DNA of 64,000 bases from Bradyrhizobium sp. WBOS07 (GTDB lineage Bacteria > Pseudomonadota > Alphaproteobacteria > Rhizobiales > Xanthobacteraceae): contig NZ_CP029008.1 of the NCBI RefSeq assembly GCF_024585165.1, positions 6,095,501-6,159,500 on the forward strand. The letters are read 5' to 3'. The number at the start of each line of letters is the position of its first letter. Positions within the stretch are counted from its first letter, which is position 1. The position numbers and the translations under genes are program-made. The notes under the pieces were generated by a model that was given only the letters and a program-made list of their open reading frames with translations, was not told where the DNA came from and made no database searches. This document shows, piece by piece, positions 26,911-35,528 of the stretch.

Positions 26911-28591
26911 TAAACGGCAAGCGGTCGGCGCGGCGATTCTGATTGCCGGCTGTCTCGGCGTCGAGGTGGCGCAGGCGCAGGCGATCATGCGCACCCCCAC
27001 CATCAGCGTGCCCTCGCGAACGCCGACTGTCTCGCCGAACATCACCCCTCGGGTCAGCCCCAATATCGCCGCGCGGGCCGTCAACGTCGGCCCCGGCCCG
27101 CGGACGATCGCGACCATTCCCCACACCACGACGTCGCGGATCCGGCCGCCGACGACGGTGCTGCCCCATACGCGCTACTCGCCGAACCTGTATCAGGCCT
27201 GCACCGCGCCCTATCGCGATGCCGATGGCGAATGCCTGGCCCAGCCGAGCGCGGGCGGGGGTGGCTCAGCCAAATCCGGCAAGAAGAGCGCCGGCAAGGG
27301 CCGAGGCGACGCTACGCCGGCCCCCGCCGCCAACCTGCGCAGCTTCGCCAACGAATTCGTGGCGGAGATCGACGGCACGCTGTCGCCCGGCGATGCCGAC
27401 GCGCTTGCCCGCCGGCACGGCTTGACGCGCATCTCGTCGGAGAATTTCCCGCTGATCGGGGCCACCATCGGTCTGTTCCGCATCACCGACGGCCGTCCGT
27501 ACGAGACGGTGCGGCGCGAATTCGCGGCCGACGGCAGCGTGCGCTCGGTCCAGCCGAACTTCCGTTATGCGCTCCAGGACCAGAAATCGAGGACCCCGAG
27601 CGACGGCGATCCCGCCCAATATGCCCTGGCCAAGCTCCGCCTGCCGCAGGCGCATAAGCTGGCGCAGGGCGCCAACGTCACCATCGCCGTGATCGATTCC
27701 GGCATCGACGCCCGGCATCCCGAGCTCGCCAATTCCGTCGCCGACAATTTCGATGCGCTCGGCAGCACCGAGGGGCCGCACGTCCACGGCACTGGCATCG
27801 CCGGCGCGATCGTGGCGCATTCCCGGCTGATGGGCAGCGCGCCCGAAGCGCGCATCATCGCGATCCGTGCCTTTGGCGGCGCCAACGGCGGCACCGAAAG
27901 CTCGTCCTACATCATCCTGCGCTCGCTGAATTACGCCGCCGAGCACGGCGCGCAGATCGTCAATATGAGCTTTGCCGGTCCCAAGGACGCGGTGATCGAG
28001 CGCGCCATCGCGGCCACCGCCGCGCGCGGCCTCGTGCTGATCGCGGCCGCCGGCAACGCTGGCGCGAAGTCGCCGCCGCTCTATCCGGCCGCCAATCCCA
28101 ACGTCATCGCGGTCAGCGCCACCGACCAGCAGGACAGGCTGTTCACCGCCTCCAACCGTGGCAATTACATCGCCCTCGCGGCGCCCGGGGTCGACATCTT
28201 CCTGCCGGCGCCGGACGGCAAATACCAGATGACGTCGGGGACCTCGTTCTCGGCGGCCTATGTCTCCGGCGTCGCGGCGTTGCTGCTCGAGCGCAATTAC
28301 GCCTTGAAGCCGGAGGCGCTGCGCATGACGCTGGCCAAGACCGCGCGCGACCTTGGCTCGCCCGGGCGTGACGAACTGTTCGGCGACGGCCAGACCGATG
28401 CGTTTGCCGCGGTGATGGCCGTTCCCGCCGACAGCGCAACGCCGGTCGCGGCTGCGTCCGGTACAACAAAACGTGAAGATGCCGGCAAGCGTCGCGATGA
28501 GCCCAATAGCCGCGCGATCGAACAACCTTCGTTGTCGAGTGCGGAAGAGAAATCCACGGATTCTCAGGCGGATAGGCCGACAGCAAGATAG
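26906..28591 (+). CDS. Exported subtilase (S8 family serine protease)
   Basis: 561 residues from the ATG at 26906, which gives a clean signal peptide (KRQAVGAAILIAGCLGVEVAQAQ). An ATG at 26867 would add 13 residues; both lie in the repeat. After a Pro/Thr-rich stretch and an inhibitor-like prodomain (about 145-230), the catalytic domain shows Asp264 (AVIDSGID), His294 (HVHGTGIAG), the oxyanion Asn near 384 (AAAGNAG) and Ser447 (SGTSFSAA). The C-terminus is a charged low-complexity tail. It forms an operon with the ECF sigma and anti-sigma genes and could act on the anti-sigma periplasmic domain, which is inference. Confidence 0.92.
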   Translation: MLKRQAVGAAILIAGCLGVEVAQAQAIMRTPTISVPSRTPTVSPNITPRVSPNIAARAVNVGPGPRTIATIPHTTTSRIRPPTTVLPHTRYSPNLYQACTAPYRDADGECLAQPSAGGGGSAKSGKKSAGKGRGDATPAPAANLRSFANEFVAEIDGTLSPGDADALARRHGLTRISSENFPLIGATIGLFRITDGRPYETVRREFAADGSVRSVQPNFRYALQDQKSRTPSDGDPAQYALAKLRLPQAHKLAQGANVTIAVIDSGIDARHPELANSVADNFDALGSTEGPHVHGTGIAGAIVAHSRLMGSAPEARIIAIRAFGGANGGTESSSYIILRSLNYAAEHGAQIVNMSFAGPKDAVIERAIAATAARGLVLIAAAGNAGAKSPPLYPAANPNVIAVSATDQQDRLFTASNRGNYIALAAPGVDIFLPAPDGKYQMTSGTSFSAAYVSGVAALLLERNYALKPEALRMTLAKTARDLGSPGRDELFGDGQTDAFAAVMAVPADSATPVAAASGTTKREDAGKRRDEPNSRAIEQPSLSSAEEKSTDSQADRPTAR

Positions 28592-29154
28592 CGGCTGCGA
28601 CAAAGATGCACGCGCGCCGAAGACCAAAAAAGCAAACGTCGCGTTGAACGTTCAGCTCCCTGCCACGACCAAATTATGTGGGAGCGGTCATCCCTCCCCA
28701 TAGGTCATATCAGGCGCGAGCGCCCATCCACCCCAAGCGCCCATATGGCTCGACCCGTCCGGTTGTCCCCCCGGACGGGTCTTTTCTTTTCAGGATACTT
28801 TTTGAACGCAGCGGATTCCGGTTCGCGTGACGAAGATGCCTCAAGACCAGAATCCGGAGCATCGATGCTTCGGGCGTCGCACTCTTTGGAAACGCCGCGG
28901 ACGCTCAGCTTTCGGTTGAACGGCCAGGCCGGCATCCACGTCCCGCCCGGGCAAGCAAGCGGCAGGTCCGCTATGCTTGGGCGAAGCTTGACTCGAAAAC
29001 GCAGTAAATCTCCGCACGACTACGGTATTTGACGACGTGGGCGGCGTCGTTGCTGGACAAGTCAAATCTTTTCCACAAAATATTCATGTCGCGTTGAAAT
29101 TGATTCGTGTGCGTTGCGTCCCCGCGTCCGTGTTCTCTCCCGACGGGCTGGTTC
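28592..29154. other. 563-bp intergenic region with a strong terminator and possible small RNA
   Basis: No protein gene is convincing here: an open frame at 28676-29032 has no recognisable product. The left part ends in an excellent rightward intrinsic terminator at 28752-28790, some 160 bp after the subtilase stop. The 130 bp before it are unlike any coding frame and could be a 3' UTR or a separate small RNA. The right part should carry the promoter for the TIGR03809 gene. Confidence 0.5.
28752..28790 (+). terminator. Intrinsic terminator
   Basis: Perfect 11-bp stem gacccgtccgg/ccggacgggtc around an 8-base loop, followed by ttttctttt. It reads rightward and would end the subtilase operon transcript or a small RNA encoded between. 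Confidence 0.9.
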
Positions 29155-29910
29155 ATGACACATCGCCAAGAATCCGACTGCGCGTCTGCTCGTGTCGTGG
29201 CTGCGGGCCGCGACGTCGCGGCGCGCTGGTGCGCTCTCGCCGAGCAGCGGCTGCAGCATCTCTCCGAAATGTTCGAGACCGGCCGCTGGCGCCGGTATCA
29301 CTCCGAGATCGCATTCCTCGAAAACATCCAGGAAGCCAAGCTCGCGGTCCAGACCTGGCGCGCGCTCGCAACCGGTGGAGACGTCGCCGAGGCCGCGGCG
29401 AGCGTGACCCCGGCATTCGGCTGGTCGCCGGCGACCATGCCCCGCGTATTTCCGCGCGAGCAGCAGGCGCAGACCGTGCAGCCGAAGTCCGTCCATATCG
29501 CCCCCGAGACCGTCGTGCCGGTCAAGCTTGATCCGACGCCGGACGTCCTTGCCGAGGTCACCGAAGCACTGCTCGCCGCGCCCGCGGCCCCGGCGTCATT
29601 TACCGCGCCTGCCGAGATGCCATCGCTTAAGGCTCCGGCTGCGAGGGCGCCGCTCACCGCACCCGCCGTGAGATCGCCGCTCGCCGCGCCAGCCGCAATG
29701 GCTCAGGTCACCGCGCCGGAAGTGAAGCCGCCGCTCGCGGTGCCTGCCGCGAAGCTGCCGAAGGCTGTGCCTGCCGCGATGGCGGCGCTCCTGTCGCAAT
29801 TCGTCCCGCCGGCCGAGGAAGTCGTCGCAGCCCCCGAGCGCGTCGTCGAATTCACCTTTAGCCTCGACGGCCTGGAAGCCAAGTACCCGCTGCTCAGGAA
29901 TGCGTTCTAA
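29155..29910 (+). CDS. TIGR03809 family protein
   Basis: 251 residues from the ATG at 29155. The N-terminal 100 residues (WCALAEQRLQHLSEMFETGRW, RRYHSEIAFLENIQEAKLAV) match the TIGR03809 domain, known to me only from Bradyrhizobium and relatives. An Ala/Pro-rich region with repeated APAxxxPLxAPA-like units follows, and the end is FSLDGLEAKYPLLRNAF. No signal peptide or enzyme motif. The neighbour across a repeat is a TIGR03808 protein in convergent orientation, the usual companion. Confidence 0.8.
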   Translation: MTHRQESDCASARVVAAGRDVAARWCALAEQRLQHLSEMFETGRWRRYHSEIAFLENIQEAKLAVQTWRALATGGDVAEAAASVTPAFGWSPATMPRVFPREQQAQTVQPKSVHIAPETVVPVKLDPTPDVLAEVTEALLAAPAAPASFTAPAEMPSLKAPAARAPLTAPAVRSPLAAPAAMAQVTAPEVKPPLAVPAAKLPKAVPAAMAALLSQFVPPAEEVVAAPERVVEFTFSLDGLEAKYPLLRNAF

Positions 29911-29953
29911 CCCTCCCAAGGTGGGAGAGGGGAAGCAACCGCGGCTCTCGCCC

Positions 29954-30013
29954 CGTCATCCTGAGGCGCGAGCCATGGGACGCGAGGCGTCCCGTGGCGA
30001 GCCTCGAAGGATG
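29954..30013. repeat. Interspersed palindromic repeat, GTCATCCTGAGG family
   Basis: gtcatcctgaggcgcgagcc at the left pairs with gagcctcgaaggatga at the right, with gggacgc/gcgtccc inner arms. It lies between two convergent genes and may act as a bidirectional terminator-like hairpin. Confidence 0.8.
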
Positions 30014-30036
30014 AACGGCCCGGCCGCCAGCCGCGC

Positions 30037-31407
30037 CTACCTTCGGACCGCATTGCCGCCGAGCACCACCTGCGCAAATCGTTGCGCGCCCTCTGCCAAC
30101 AGATCCGAGGTCACGGCACGGGCGTGATCGAGGCCGACGACGGCGCCGCGCGGGGTCTCCGAGATCATGTTGTTGTTGACGAGCGCAATGCCGGCGCCCG
30201 GCACGACGGAGACGCCCACACCCGCCAGTGCCCTGCGGATCACGTTGCCCGTGATCGCGACGTCGCGCAGATATTTGCCCCAGCCGGCGACGATGCCGTA
30301 GGATGGTGCGTTCTCGATCACGTTGCCGGTCACCGACGTATCCGCCTCGATGTAGATGCCGACGCCGGCATCGTCGTCCGGTGCGGTGCCGATCGGCCGC
30401 TTCGGGATCAGGTTGCGGATGATGTTGCCCTGGACCACGGCGATGCGGCCGCCCTCGTTGAAATTGCACACGGAGACGCCGACGGCGGCGCCATCGACCG
30501 TGTTGTTGGCGATCACCGCGGCTTCGAACGCGAACTCCGAATAGAGCGCGACCTCGCGCACGTCGCTGACGCTGTTGCCGGTGATGTGGATATTGGAGGC
30601 CGAATTGCCGCGCACCGCGGAATAGTCGCAGTTCCTGATGCGGTTGCCGCGCACGATCACGTTGCCGGCACGGAAAGCGTTGATGGCGTTGCCGTACTGC
30701 CCGGAGCCGCCGGGGCCCGCCTTGATGTTCTCGATGCGGTTGTCGGCGACCAGCGTGCCGTCGTCGCCGATCGACGTGCGCAGGATCTCGATCCCGTTGT
30801 CATTGGTGCCGAGAATCGTGTTGCGGGAGACGTTGAGGCCTTTGGCATCGAACGACACCAAAGCCGTCACGGCGATGTCGGTGAAGATATTGCCGGAGAT
30901 CTCGCCGGACACCTGCTCGAGCCAGATGCCGCTGCCGCCCGGATTCGTGATCTCGCAATCGGCGATGCGGACGTCGCGTCCGCCGAGCAGGTGGACCAGG
31001 CCGCGCCGGGCCGGCAGCGCAATGCCGCCGCCGTCGACGGTGATGCCGGAAAGACCGACGGAGTTCGAACCCTCGCTCTGGATCGCCGAGGTCCCGCCGG
31101 TGAAGAGAATCTTCGTTGCTCCGCGCACGCCGATCAATTGTGCGCCGTGCGGCAGCCGCAGCAGCCCGCTGCGGTAAACGCCGGGCGGCAATGCCAGCGG
31201 CATCTGCGCCCGCGCGGCTTCATCGATCGCACGTTGGAGCACGCGGGTCTGATCCTCGCTGCTGCCGGGGCGCACGCCGTATTGCGTGGCGTCGCGGCCG
31301 AGCAGGGACGTCAGCGGCGCCGCGCGCGCGGCGTCGGCCGGCATGGCCAGCGCACCGGCGAGGCCGGCGGTGGAAGCTCCGATGAGGTGACGACGATTGA
31401 GGTCCAT
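30037..31407 (-). CDS. TIGR03808 family Tat-translocated parallel beta-helix protein
   Basis: 456 residues from ATG at 31407. The start MDLNRRHLIGASTAG is a twin-arginine signal with cleavage near ADAARA. The mature protein opens with a pectate-lyase-like entry (DEAARAQMPLALPPGVYRSG) and then many right-handed beta-helix turns with NxI-xGN patterns, such as NIHITGNSVSDV and NRIENIKAG. The family function is unknown; the fold suggests a periplasmic or surface polysaccharide-binding or lyase role. It pairs with TIGR03809. Confidence 0.88.
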   Translation of the reverse strand: MDLNRRHLIGASTAGLAGALAMPADAARAAPLTSLLGRDATQYGVRPGSSEDQTRVLQRAIDEAARAQMPLALPPGVYRSGLLRLPHGAQLIGVRGATKILFTGGTSAIQSEGSNSVGLSGITVDGGGIALPARRGLVHLLGGRDVRIADCEITNPGGSGIWLEQVSGEISGNIFTDIAVTALVSFDAKGLNVSRNTILGTNDNGIEILRTSIGDDGTLVADNRIENIKAGPGGSGQYGNAINAFRAGNVIVRGNRIRNCDYSAVRGNSASNIHITGNSVSDVREVALYSEFAFEAAVIANNTVDGAAVGVSVCNFNEGGRIAVVQGNIIRNLIPKRPIGTAPDDDAGVGIYIEADTSVTGNVIENAPSYGIVAGWGKYLRDVAITGNVIRRALAGVGVSVVPGAGIALVNNNMISETPRGAVVGLDHARAVTSDLLAEGAQRFAQVVLGGNAVRR

Positions 31408-31516
31408 GAGGCGTCCTCCGGCGACGCGGGCGTCCGCGAGGCCTAGGTAGCGCAGGGCGGCCGAGGGCGCGGGGATTGTTTGCGGTAGGGTTAAATGTTT
31501 ACCGCCAAGACGCTGC

Positions 31517-31609
31517 CGCAGGGTGGGCAAAGCGAAGCGTGCCCACGATCTGGTGGCTGACGGAACGAGATGGTGGGCACGGCGCAAGAGCGCCTTTTCC
31601 TACCCTACG
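31517..31609. repeat. Interspersed palindromic repeat, GTGGGCAAAG family (copy 2)
   Basis: Begins cgcagggtgggcaaagcg and ends cctaccctacg, with cgtgcccac and gtgggcacg inner arms. Its right end overlaps the pyroglutamyl-peptidase stop codon at 31605-31607. Confidence 0.85.
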
Positions 31610-32261
31610 AGGTCGGCGTGGTCCGCTGCTTCCGTGCCAACTGCACCATTTCCATCAGCATGGCCTCGCCGGCATCGACGAGTTCCTCCAGCGTGATCCG
31701 CGGCGCCCCCTTGCGGCGCGCGGCGCTGCTGCGCGCGAGCAGGGGGATATGGACGAACGCCGCGAGCTGCGGACCGCCCGCCCTGACGTTCTCGATCGCG
31801 CGCCAGCTCAAATAATTGCAGAGATAGGCGCCGGCATCGCGCGAGGACCGTGCATCGATGCCGGTGAGGCGCGCGGCGCGCAACAGCCTTGCGGTATGCG
31901 GGCCGAACGTCATGGCGTCCGCGTGGCCGGCGATGCCGCGCTTGCTCGATCGGGTGTTGGCGGCATCGGGCCAGAGCATGGTGACGGCATTGCGCGCTCG
32001 GGTCTCGATCCGCAGGTAAGGCGTGCGCGCAGCAAGGCCGAACATCAGAAGCGCATCCGGCCTCACTTTCGCGAGCACCTCGGGCAATTGCCGGTCGACC
32101 GCGGCATAGGTGACCGGGAAGATGTGGCTGGCGATCGCGACATCATCGAGTGCCGGACGGCGCAATTGCGCCAGCCGCGCCACCAGCGGCTGGGTCGGGT
32201 TATGGGGCGCGCCGGGAAACGGCCCGAAGCCGGTGAGGAGGATGCGGAGTTTTTCGCTCAT
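31605..32261 (-). CDS. pcp: Pyroglutamyl-peptidase I (C15 family)
   Basis: 218 residues. The start is ILLTGFGPFPGAPHNPT, the family hallmark. The catalytic triad is Glu86 (LRIETRARN), Cys148 (DAGAYLCNYLSW) and His171 (AFVHIP). It removes N-terminal pyroglutamate from peptides in the cytoplasm. The start overlaps the meaB stop by 4 bp (ATGA). The stop codon is supplied by the end of an interspersed repeat, so the last residues may differ from homologues. Confidence 0.9.
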   Translation of the reverse strand: MSEKLRILLTGFGPFPGAPHNPTQPLVARLAQLRRPALDDVAIASHIFPVTYAAVDRQLPEVLAKVRPDALLMFGLAARTPYLRIETRARNAVTMLWPDAANTRSSKRGIAGHADAMTFGPHTARLLRAARLTGIDARSSRDAGAYLCNYLSWRAIENVRAGGPQLAAFVHIPLLARSSAARRKGAPRITLEELVDAGEAMLMEMVQLARKQRTTPTS

Positions 32262-33244
32262 TGCAGCAATCCCAGGATCTGCTCGGCGGCGAGTGCCGGG
32301 GTGAGGTGGCCCTCGGCGACCTCGGCTTCGATCTTACGGACCTTGGTGCGAACCGATGCCTCGCTGCGCAGCCGCGCCAGCATGCGCTGCTCCAGCATCG
32401 ACCACATCCATTTCACCTGCTGTTCGCGCCGCCGCGCGGCGAAATCGCCGGAGGCATTCATCGCCTTGCGGTGGTCGAGCACCTTCTGCCAGAGCTCGGC
32501 GATGCCGGTGCCGGCCAGTGCCGAATAGGTGACGACGGGGGGATGCCAGTGCTCGGATCGCGGAGCCAGGATATGCAGCGCGCCGCGATAGTCCGCAGCG
32601 GTAATGTTGGCGCGCTTGAGATTGTCGCCGTCGGCCTTGTTGATCGCGATCATGTCGGCGAGCTCGACGAGGCCCTTCTTGATGCCCTGCAGCTCGTCGC
32701 CGCCACCCGGCAGCATGAGGGCGAGGAAGAAATCGGTCATGTCGCAGACCGCGGTCTCGGACTGGCCGATGCCGACGGTCTCGACCAGCACGACGTCAAA
32801 GCCGGCCGCCTCGCACAGCAGCATCGCTTCGCGCGTCTTCGCCGCCACGCCGCCGAGCGTGCCCGAGGACGGCGACGGCCGGATGAAGGCATGGTCGGAG
32901 GCCGACAGCCGCGCCATCCGCGTCTTGTCGCCGAGGATCGAGCCGCCGCTGCGCGCCGAGGACGGGTCGACCGCGAGCACCGCGACCTCATGGCCATGTT
33001 CGATGAGATACGTCCCCAGTGCGTCGATGGTGGTGGATTTGCCGACGCCCGGCGAGCCGGTGATGCCGACGCGGAACGCCTTGCCGGTGTCCGGCAGCAG
33101 CATCTGCACCAGCTCGCGCGCCAGCGCCTGATGGTCGCCGCGCCGGCTCTCCACCAGCGTGATGGCACGCGCCAGCGCCGCGCGGCTGCCGGCGCGGAGC
33201 TCCTTGGCGAGGGTCTTGATGTCGATGGATTTGCCAATAGTCAT
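32258..33244 (-). CDS. meaB: MeaB, GTPase chaperone of methylmalonyl-CoA mutase
   Basis: 328 residues. G1 is GITGSPGVGKST, the switch region has AVDPSSARSGGSILGDK, G3 is VETVGIGQSE, and the base-recognition motif is NKADG. MeaB loads and protects the cobalamin cofactor of methylmalonyl-CoA mutase, whose two subunits are encoded about 6 to 10 kb to the right. Coupled by overlap to pcp, an odd partner. Confidence 0.95.
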   Translation of the reverse strand: MTIGKSIDIKTLAKELRAGSRAALARAITLVESRRGDHQALARELVQMLLPDTGKAFRVGITGSPGVGKSTTIDALGTYLIEHGHEVAVLAVDPSSARSGGSILGDKTRMARLSASDHAFIRPSPSSGTLGGVAAKTREAMLLCEAAGFDVVLVETVGIGQSETAVCDMTDFFLALMLPGGGDELQGIKKGLVELADMIAINKADGDNLKRANITAADYRGALHILAPRSEHWHPPVVTYSALAGTGIAELWQKVLDHRKAMNASGDFAARRREQQVKWMWSMLEQRMLARLRSEASVRTKVRKIEAEVAEGHLTPALAAEQILGLLQ

Positions 33245-33265
33245 GATTGTTTTCGCGTCCAGCCG

Positions 33266-33610
33266 CTAGCGGCCCGACATGCGAATGTGTCTTTCAGCGC
33301 AGGATTTCAACGGTGGAAGGTGAGCTTGAATGATTTCCCAGACGATCTCGGCTTTCGTCATATGGTAGGCATGACGTAGAAGATTTCCGAAGTCGATCAT
33401 CCTGCGCCAGTCGATTTCAGGCTCAGTTCGCTTGATCTCATCCGGGATGAATCTTGAAGCCTCGCAGATGATCTCGAGAAGGCGCTCGATTGCCAGACGG
33501 GCGGTCCTTTCTGAGACGAACTGATCGAAGCTGAGGCCCTTCACGACGCTTTCGATGTCGGTAATGGCTTCCAGAATATCTCGCAGCCGGTCTTCCGCGG
33601 TCGGCGGCAT
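33266..33610 (-). CDS. hepT: HepT-like HEPN ribonuclease toxin (DUF86)
   Basis: 114 residues, helical HEPN fold. The canonical catalytic signature R-x4-6-H-x-Y is altered: the sequence reads FGNLLRHAY, with His80 and Tyr82 in place but Gly at the usual Arg position and an Arg (Arg79) just before the His. This GN-x2-RH-x-Y variant occurs in one DUF86 branch. The gene begins directly after the stop of the nucleotidyltransferase gene, the standard MNT-HEPN arrangement. Confidence 0.85.
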   Translation of the reverse strand: MPPTAEDRLRDILEAITDIESVVKGLSFDQFVSERTARLAIERLLEIICEASRFIPDEIKRTEPEIDWRRMIDFGNLLRHAYHMTKAEIVWEIIQAHLPPLKSCAERHIRMSGR

Positions 33611-33925
33611 TCAGAAGACCTCAACCAAATCATCCGCGATCCGCTCGGCTATGCGCGGCTTCAGCAAGTCTCGCATCGAGATCTGCGCTCGAAGGCCGAC
33701 CTCATCTTCGATCAGGTGCAGGACCCTGAAATAGTCGAACCGCGGCGTTTCCTCGCGCGAAGTGGTCTCGATCAGAACATCAAGATCGCTGTCGAGCCGT
33801 GCGTCGCCGCGGGCGCGGGATCCGAACAGGTACAGGCGGGTGACCCCCGCGGCTCTCAAGGCGGGAGCAAGCTCTCTGAGCTTTCCGACAATCGTCTCGA
33901 GCGGAATGTCTGCGACCTCTGTCAT
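33611..33925 (-). CDS. mntA: MntA-like minimal nucleotidyltransferase antitoxin
   Basis: 104 residues. The GSRARGDARLDSDLD motif has Gly35-Ser36 and the two metal aspartates Asp47 and Asp49. Proteins of this type neutralise the HEPN toxin, in known cases by adding AMP to it. It is the first gene of the pair. Confidence 0.88.
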   Translation of the reverse strand: MTEVADIPLETIVGKLRELAPALRAAGVTRLYLFGSRARGDARLDSDLDVLIETTSREETPRFDYFRVLHLIEDEVGLRAQISMRDLLKPRIAERIADDLVEVF

Positions 33926-34012
33926 GGCCCGATACTAGCACAGGGTTGCAGCCTGGCCCAGCCGCCGACCTCGACCACCCGGGGTGGGGCAGGGCGAGAG
34001 CCCTCGCCGATA

Positions 34013-35524
34013 TCACCGGCTCGCCGCTGCCGTGGCTTGCGGCTGCTTCACCTTGCGCCAGATCCACACCATCACCGGCCAGAGCAGGGCACCGATCGCC
34101 ATGGCGGCGAGAATGGCTGCGATGGGACGTTCGAAGAACGGCAATATGCTGCCGTCGGACTTGATCAGCGAGGTCACGAAGGCCTGCTCGACCATGGTGC
34201 CCATGACGATGCCGAGCACCATGGCGGCGACGGGATAGCCGTTCGTCTCCATGACATAGCCGATCACGCCGAAGGTGGCGACGGTGACGACGCCGAACAT
34301 GTTGTTGCCGATCGCGAACGAGCCGACCGCGCAGCACAGCATGATGATCGGCATGATGGCCGAGCGCGGCGCCAGCAGGATGTAGGCGGCGACCCGGATC
34401 ATGGCGATGCCGAGCGGGATCATCATGATGTTGGCGATGATGAACATCAGGTAGATCGCGTACATGCTCGACGCCTTCTCGGTGAACAGCGTCGGGCCCG
34501 GGTTGAGACCCTTCATGTAGAGCACGCCGATCGCGATCGCAGCGATGGTGTCGCCGGGAATGCCGAACAGCAGCGAGGGCACCCAGCCCGAGGCGATGCT
34601 GGCATTGTTGCTGGCGCCGGCCTCGACCAGGCCCTCGACATGGCCGGTGCCGAACTTTTCCGGCTCCTTGGAGAAGCGTTTCGACATCGCATAGGAGACC
34701 CAGGCGGCCATGTCGGCACCGGCGCCGGGCAGCACGCCGATGATGATGCCGACGATGTTTCCGCGCGTCATCTGCCAGCGATACAGCTTGGTCAGCTTCC
34801 ATTGTCCGGCCAGGATGCTGCCGAATTTTCGGCGCGGCAGCGGCGGCGGCTCGGGCGTCAGCATCGCGCGCATCACCTGCGCCACCGCGAACACGCCGAC
34901 CAGCGCCGGGATCGGCTCGATGCCCCCGAACAGGTCGGTGAGGCCGAAGGTGAAGCGCGGCACACCGCCGGGATTCTCGATTCCGATGCAGGCAACGAGC
35001 AGGCCGATGAACATGCCGGCGATCGCCTTCACCGGCGAGGAGCGCGCGACCAGAGTCGCGCACATCAGGCCGAGCAGCGCCAGCCAGAAATATTCGAAGG
35101 TCGAGAACGACAGCGCGATCTCGGCGAGTGGCGGCGCCAGGATCATCAGCGACAGCACGCCGGCGATGCCGCCGACGGCGGAAAACCACACGCCGGCCCC
35201 GAGCGCGAGCTCGGCTTGGCCCTTGCGCGTCATGGCATAGGCTTCGTCGGCATAAGCGGCGGAGGCGGGCGTGCCGGGAATGCGCAAGAGCGCGCCGGGG
35301 ATGTCGCCCGAGAAGATCGCCATCGACGATGCCGCGACGATGGTCGCGATCGCCGCGATCGGCGACAGGTAGAACGTGACCGGGACGAGCAGGGCGGTCG
35401 CCATGGTTGCCGACAGGCCCGGCAGCGAGCCGATCACGAGGCCGTACACGGAGGCTGCGAACATCGAGATGATGACCTCCCACGTGGAGATCAGCGCGAA
35501 CGCGTCGAGCAGGGTTTTCAGCAT
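34013..35524 (-). CDS. tctA: Tripartite tricarboxylate transporter, TctA permease
   Basis: 503 residues with about twelve membrane helices. The family motifs are GLVIGSLPGLSATMATALL near 30 and GIIIGVLPGAGADMAAW near 260, both glycine/proline-rich re-entrant loops. It is the large permease subunit of a TTT system, driven by an ion gradient and fed by the TctC binding protein. Four bases separate it from tctB. Confidence 0.95.
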   Translation of the reverse strand: MLKTLLDAFALISTWEVIISMFAASVYGLVIGSLPGLSATMATALLVPVTFYLSPIAAIATIVAASSMAIFSGDIPGALLRIPGTPASAAYADEAYAMTRKGQAELALGAGVWFSAVGGIAGVLSLMILAPPLAEIALSFSTFEYFWLALLGLMCATLVARSSPVKAIAGMFIGLLVACIGIENPGGVPRFTFGLTDLFGGIEPIPALVGVFAVAQVMRAMLTPEPPPLPRRKFGSILAGQWKLTKLYRWQMTRGNIVGIIIGVLPGAGADMAAWVSYAMSKRFSKEPEKFGTGHVEGLVEAGASNNASIASGWVPSLLFGIPGDTIAAIAIGVLYMKGLNPGPTLFTEKASSMYAIYLMFIIANIMMIPLGIAMIRVAAYILLAPRSAIMPIIMLCCAVGSFAIGNNMFGVVTVATFGVIGYVMETNGYPVAAMVLGIVMGTMVEQAFVTSLIKSDGSILPFFERPIAAILAAMAIGALLWPVMVWIWRKVKQPQATAAASR

Positions 35525-35528
35525 GGGA

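Noticed and set aside
28676..29032. 118-residue open frame after the terminator region
   Set aside because: It spans the intrinsic terminator hairpin and has no protein features.
32258..33244. MeaB as an arginine/ornithine transport kinase (ArgK)
   Set aside because: ArgK is an old name for this family; the same window carries both mutase subunits, which supports the mutase chaperone role.
33611..33925. Nucleotidyltransferase as an aminoglycoside-resistance enzyme
   Set aside because: It is a minimal 104-residue MNT protein directly joined to a HEPN gene, which is the toxin-antitoxin arrangement.
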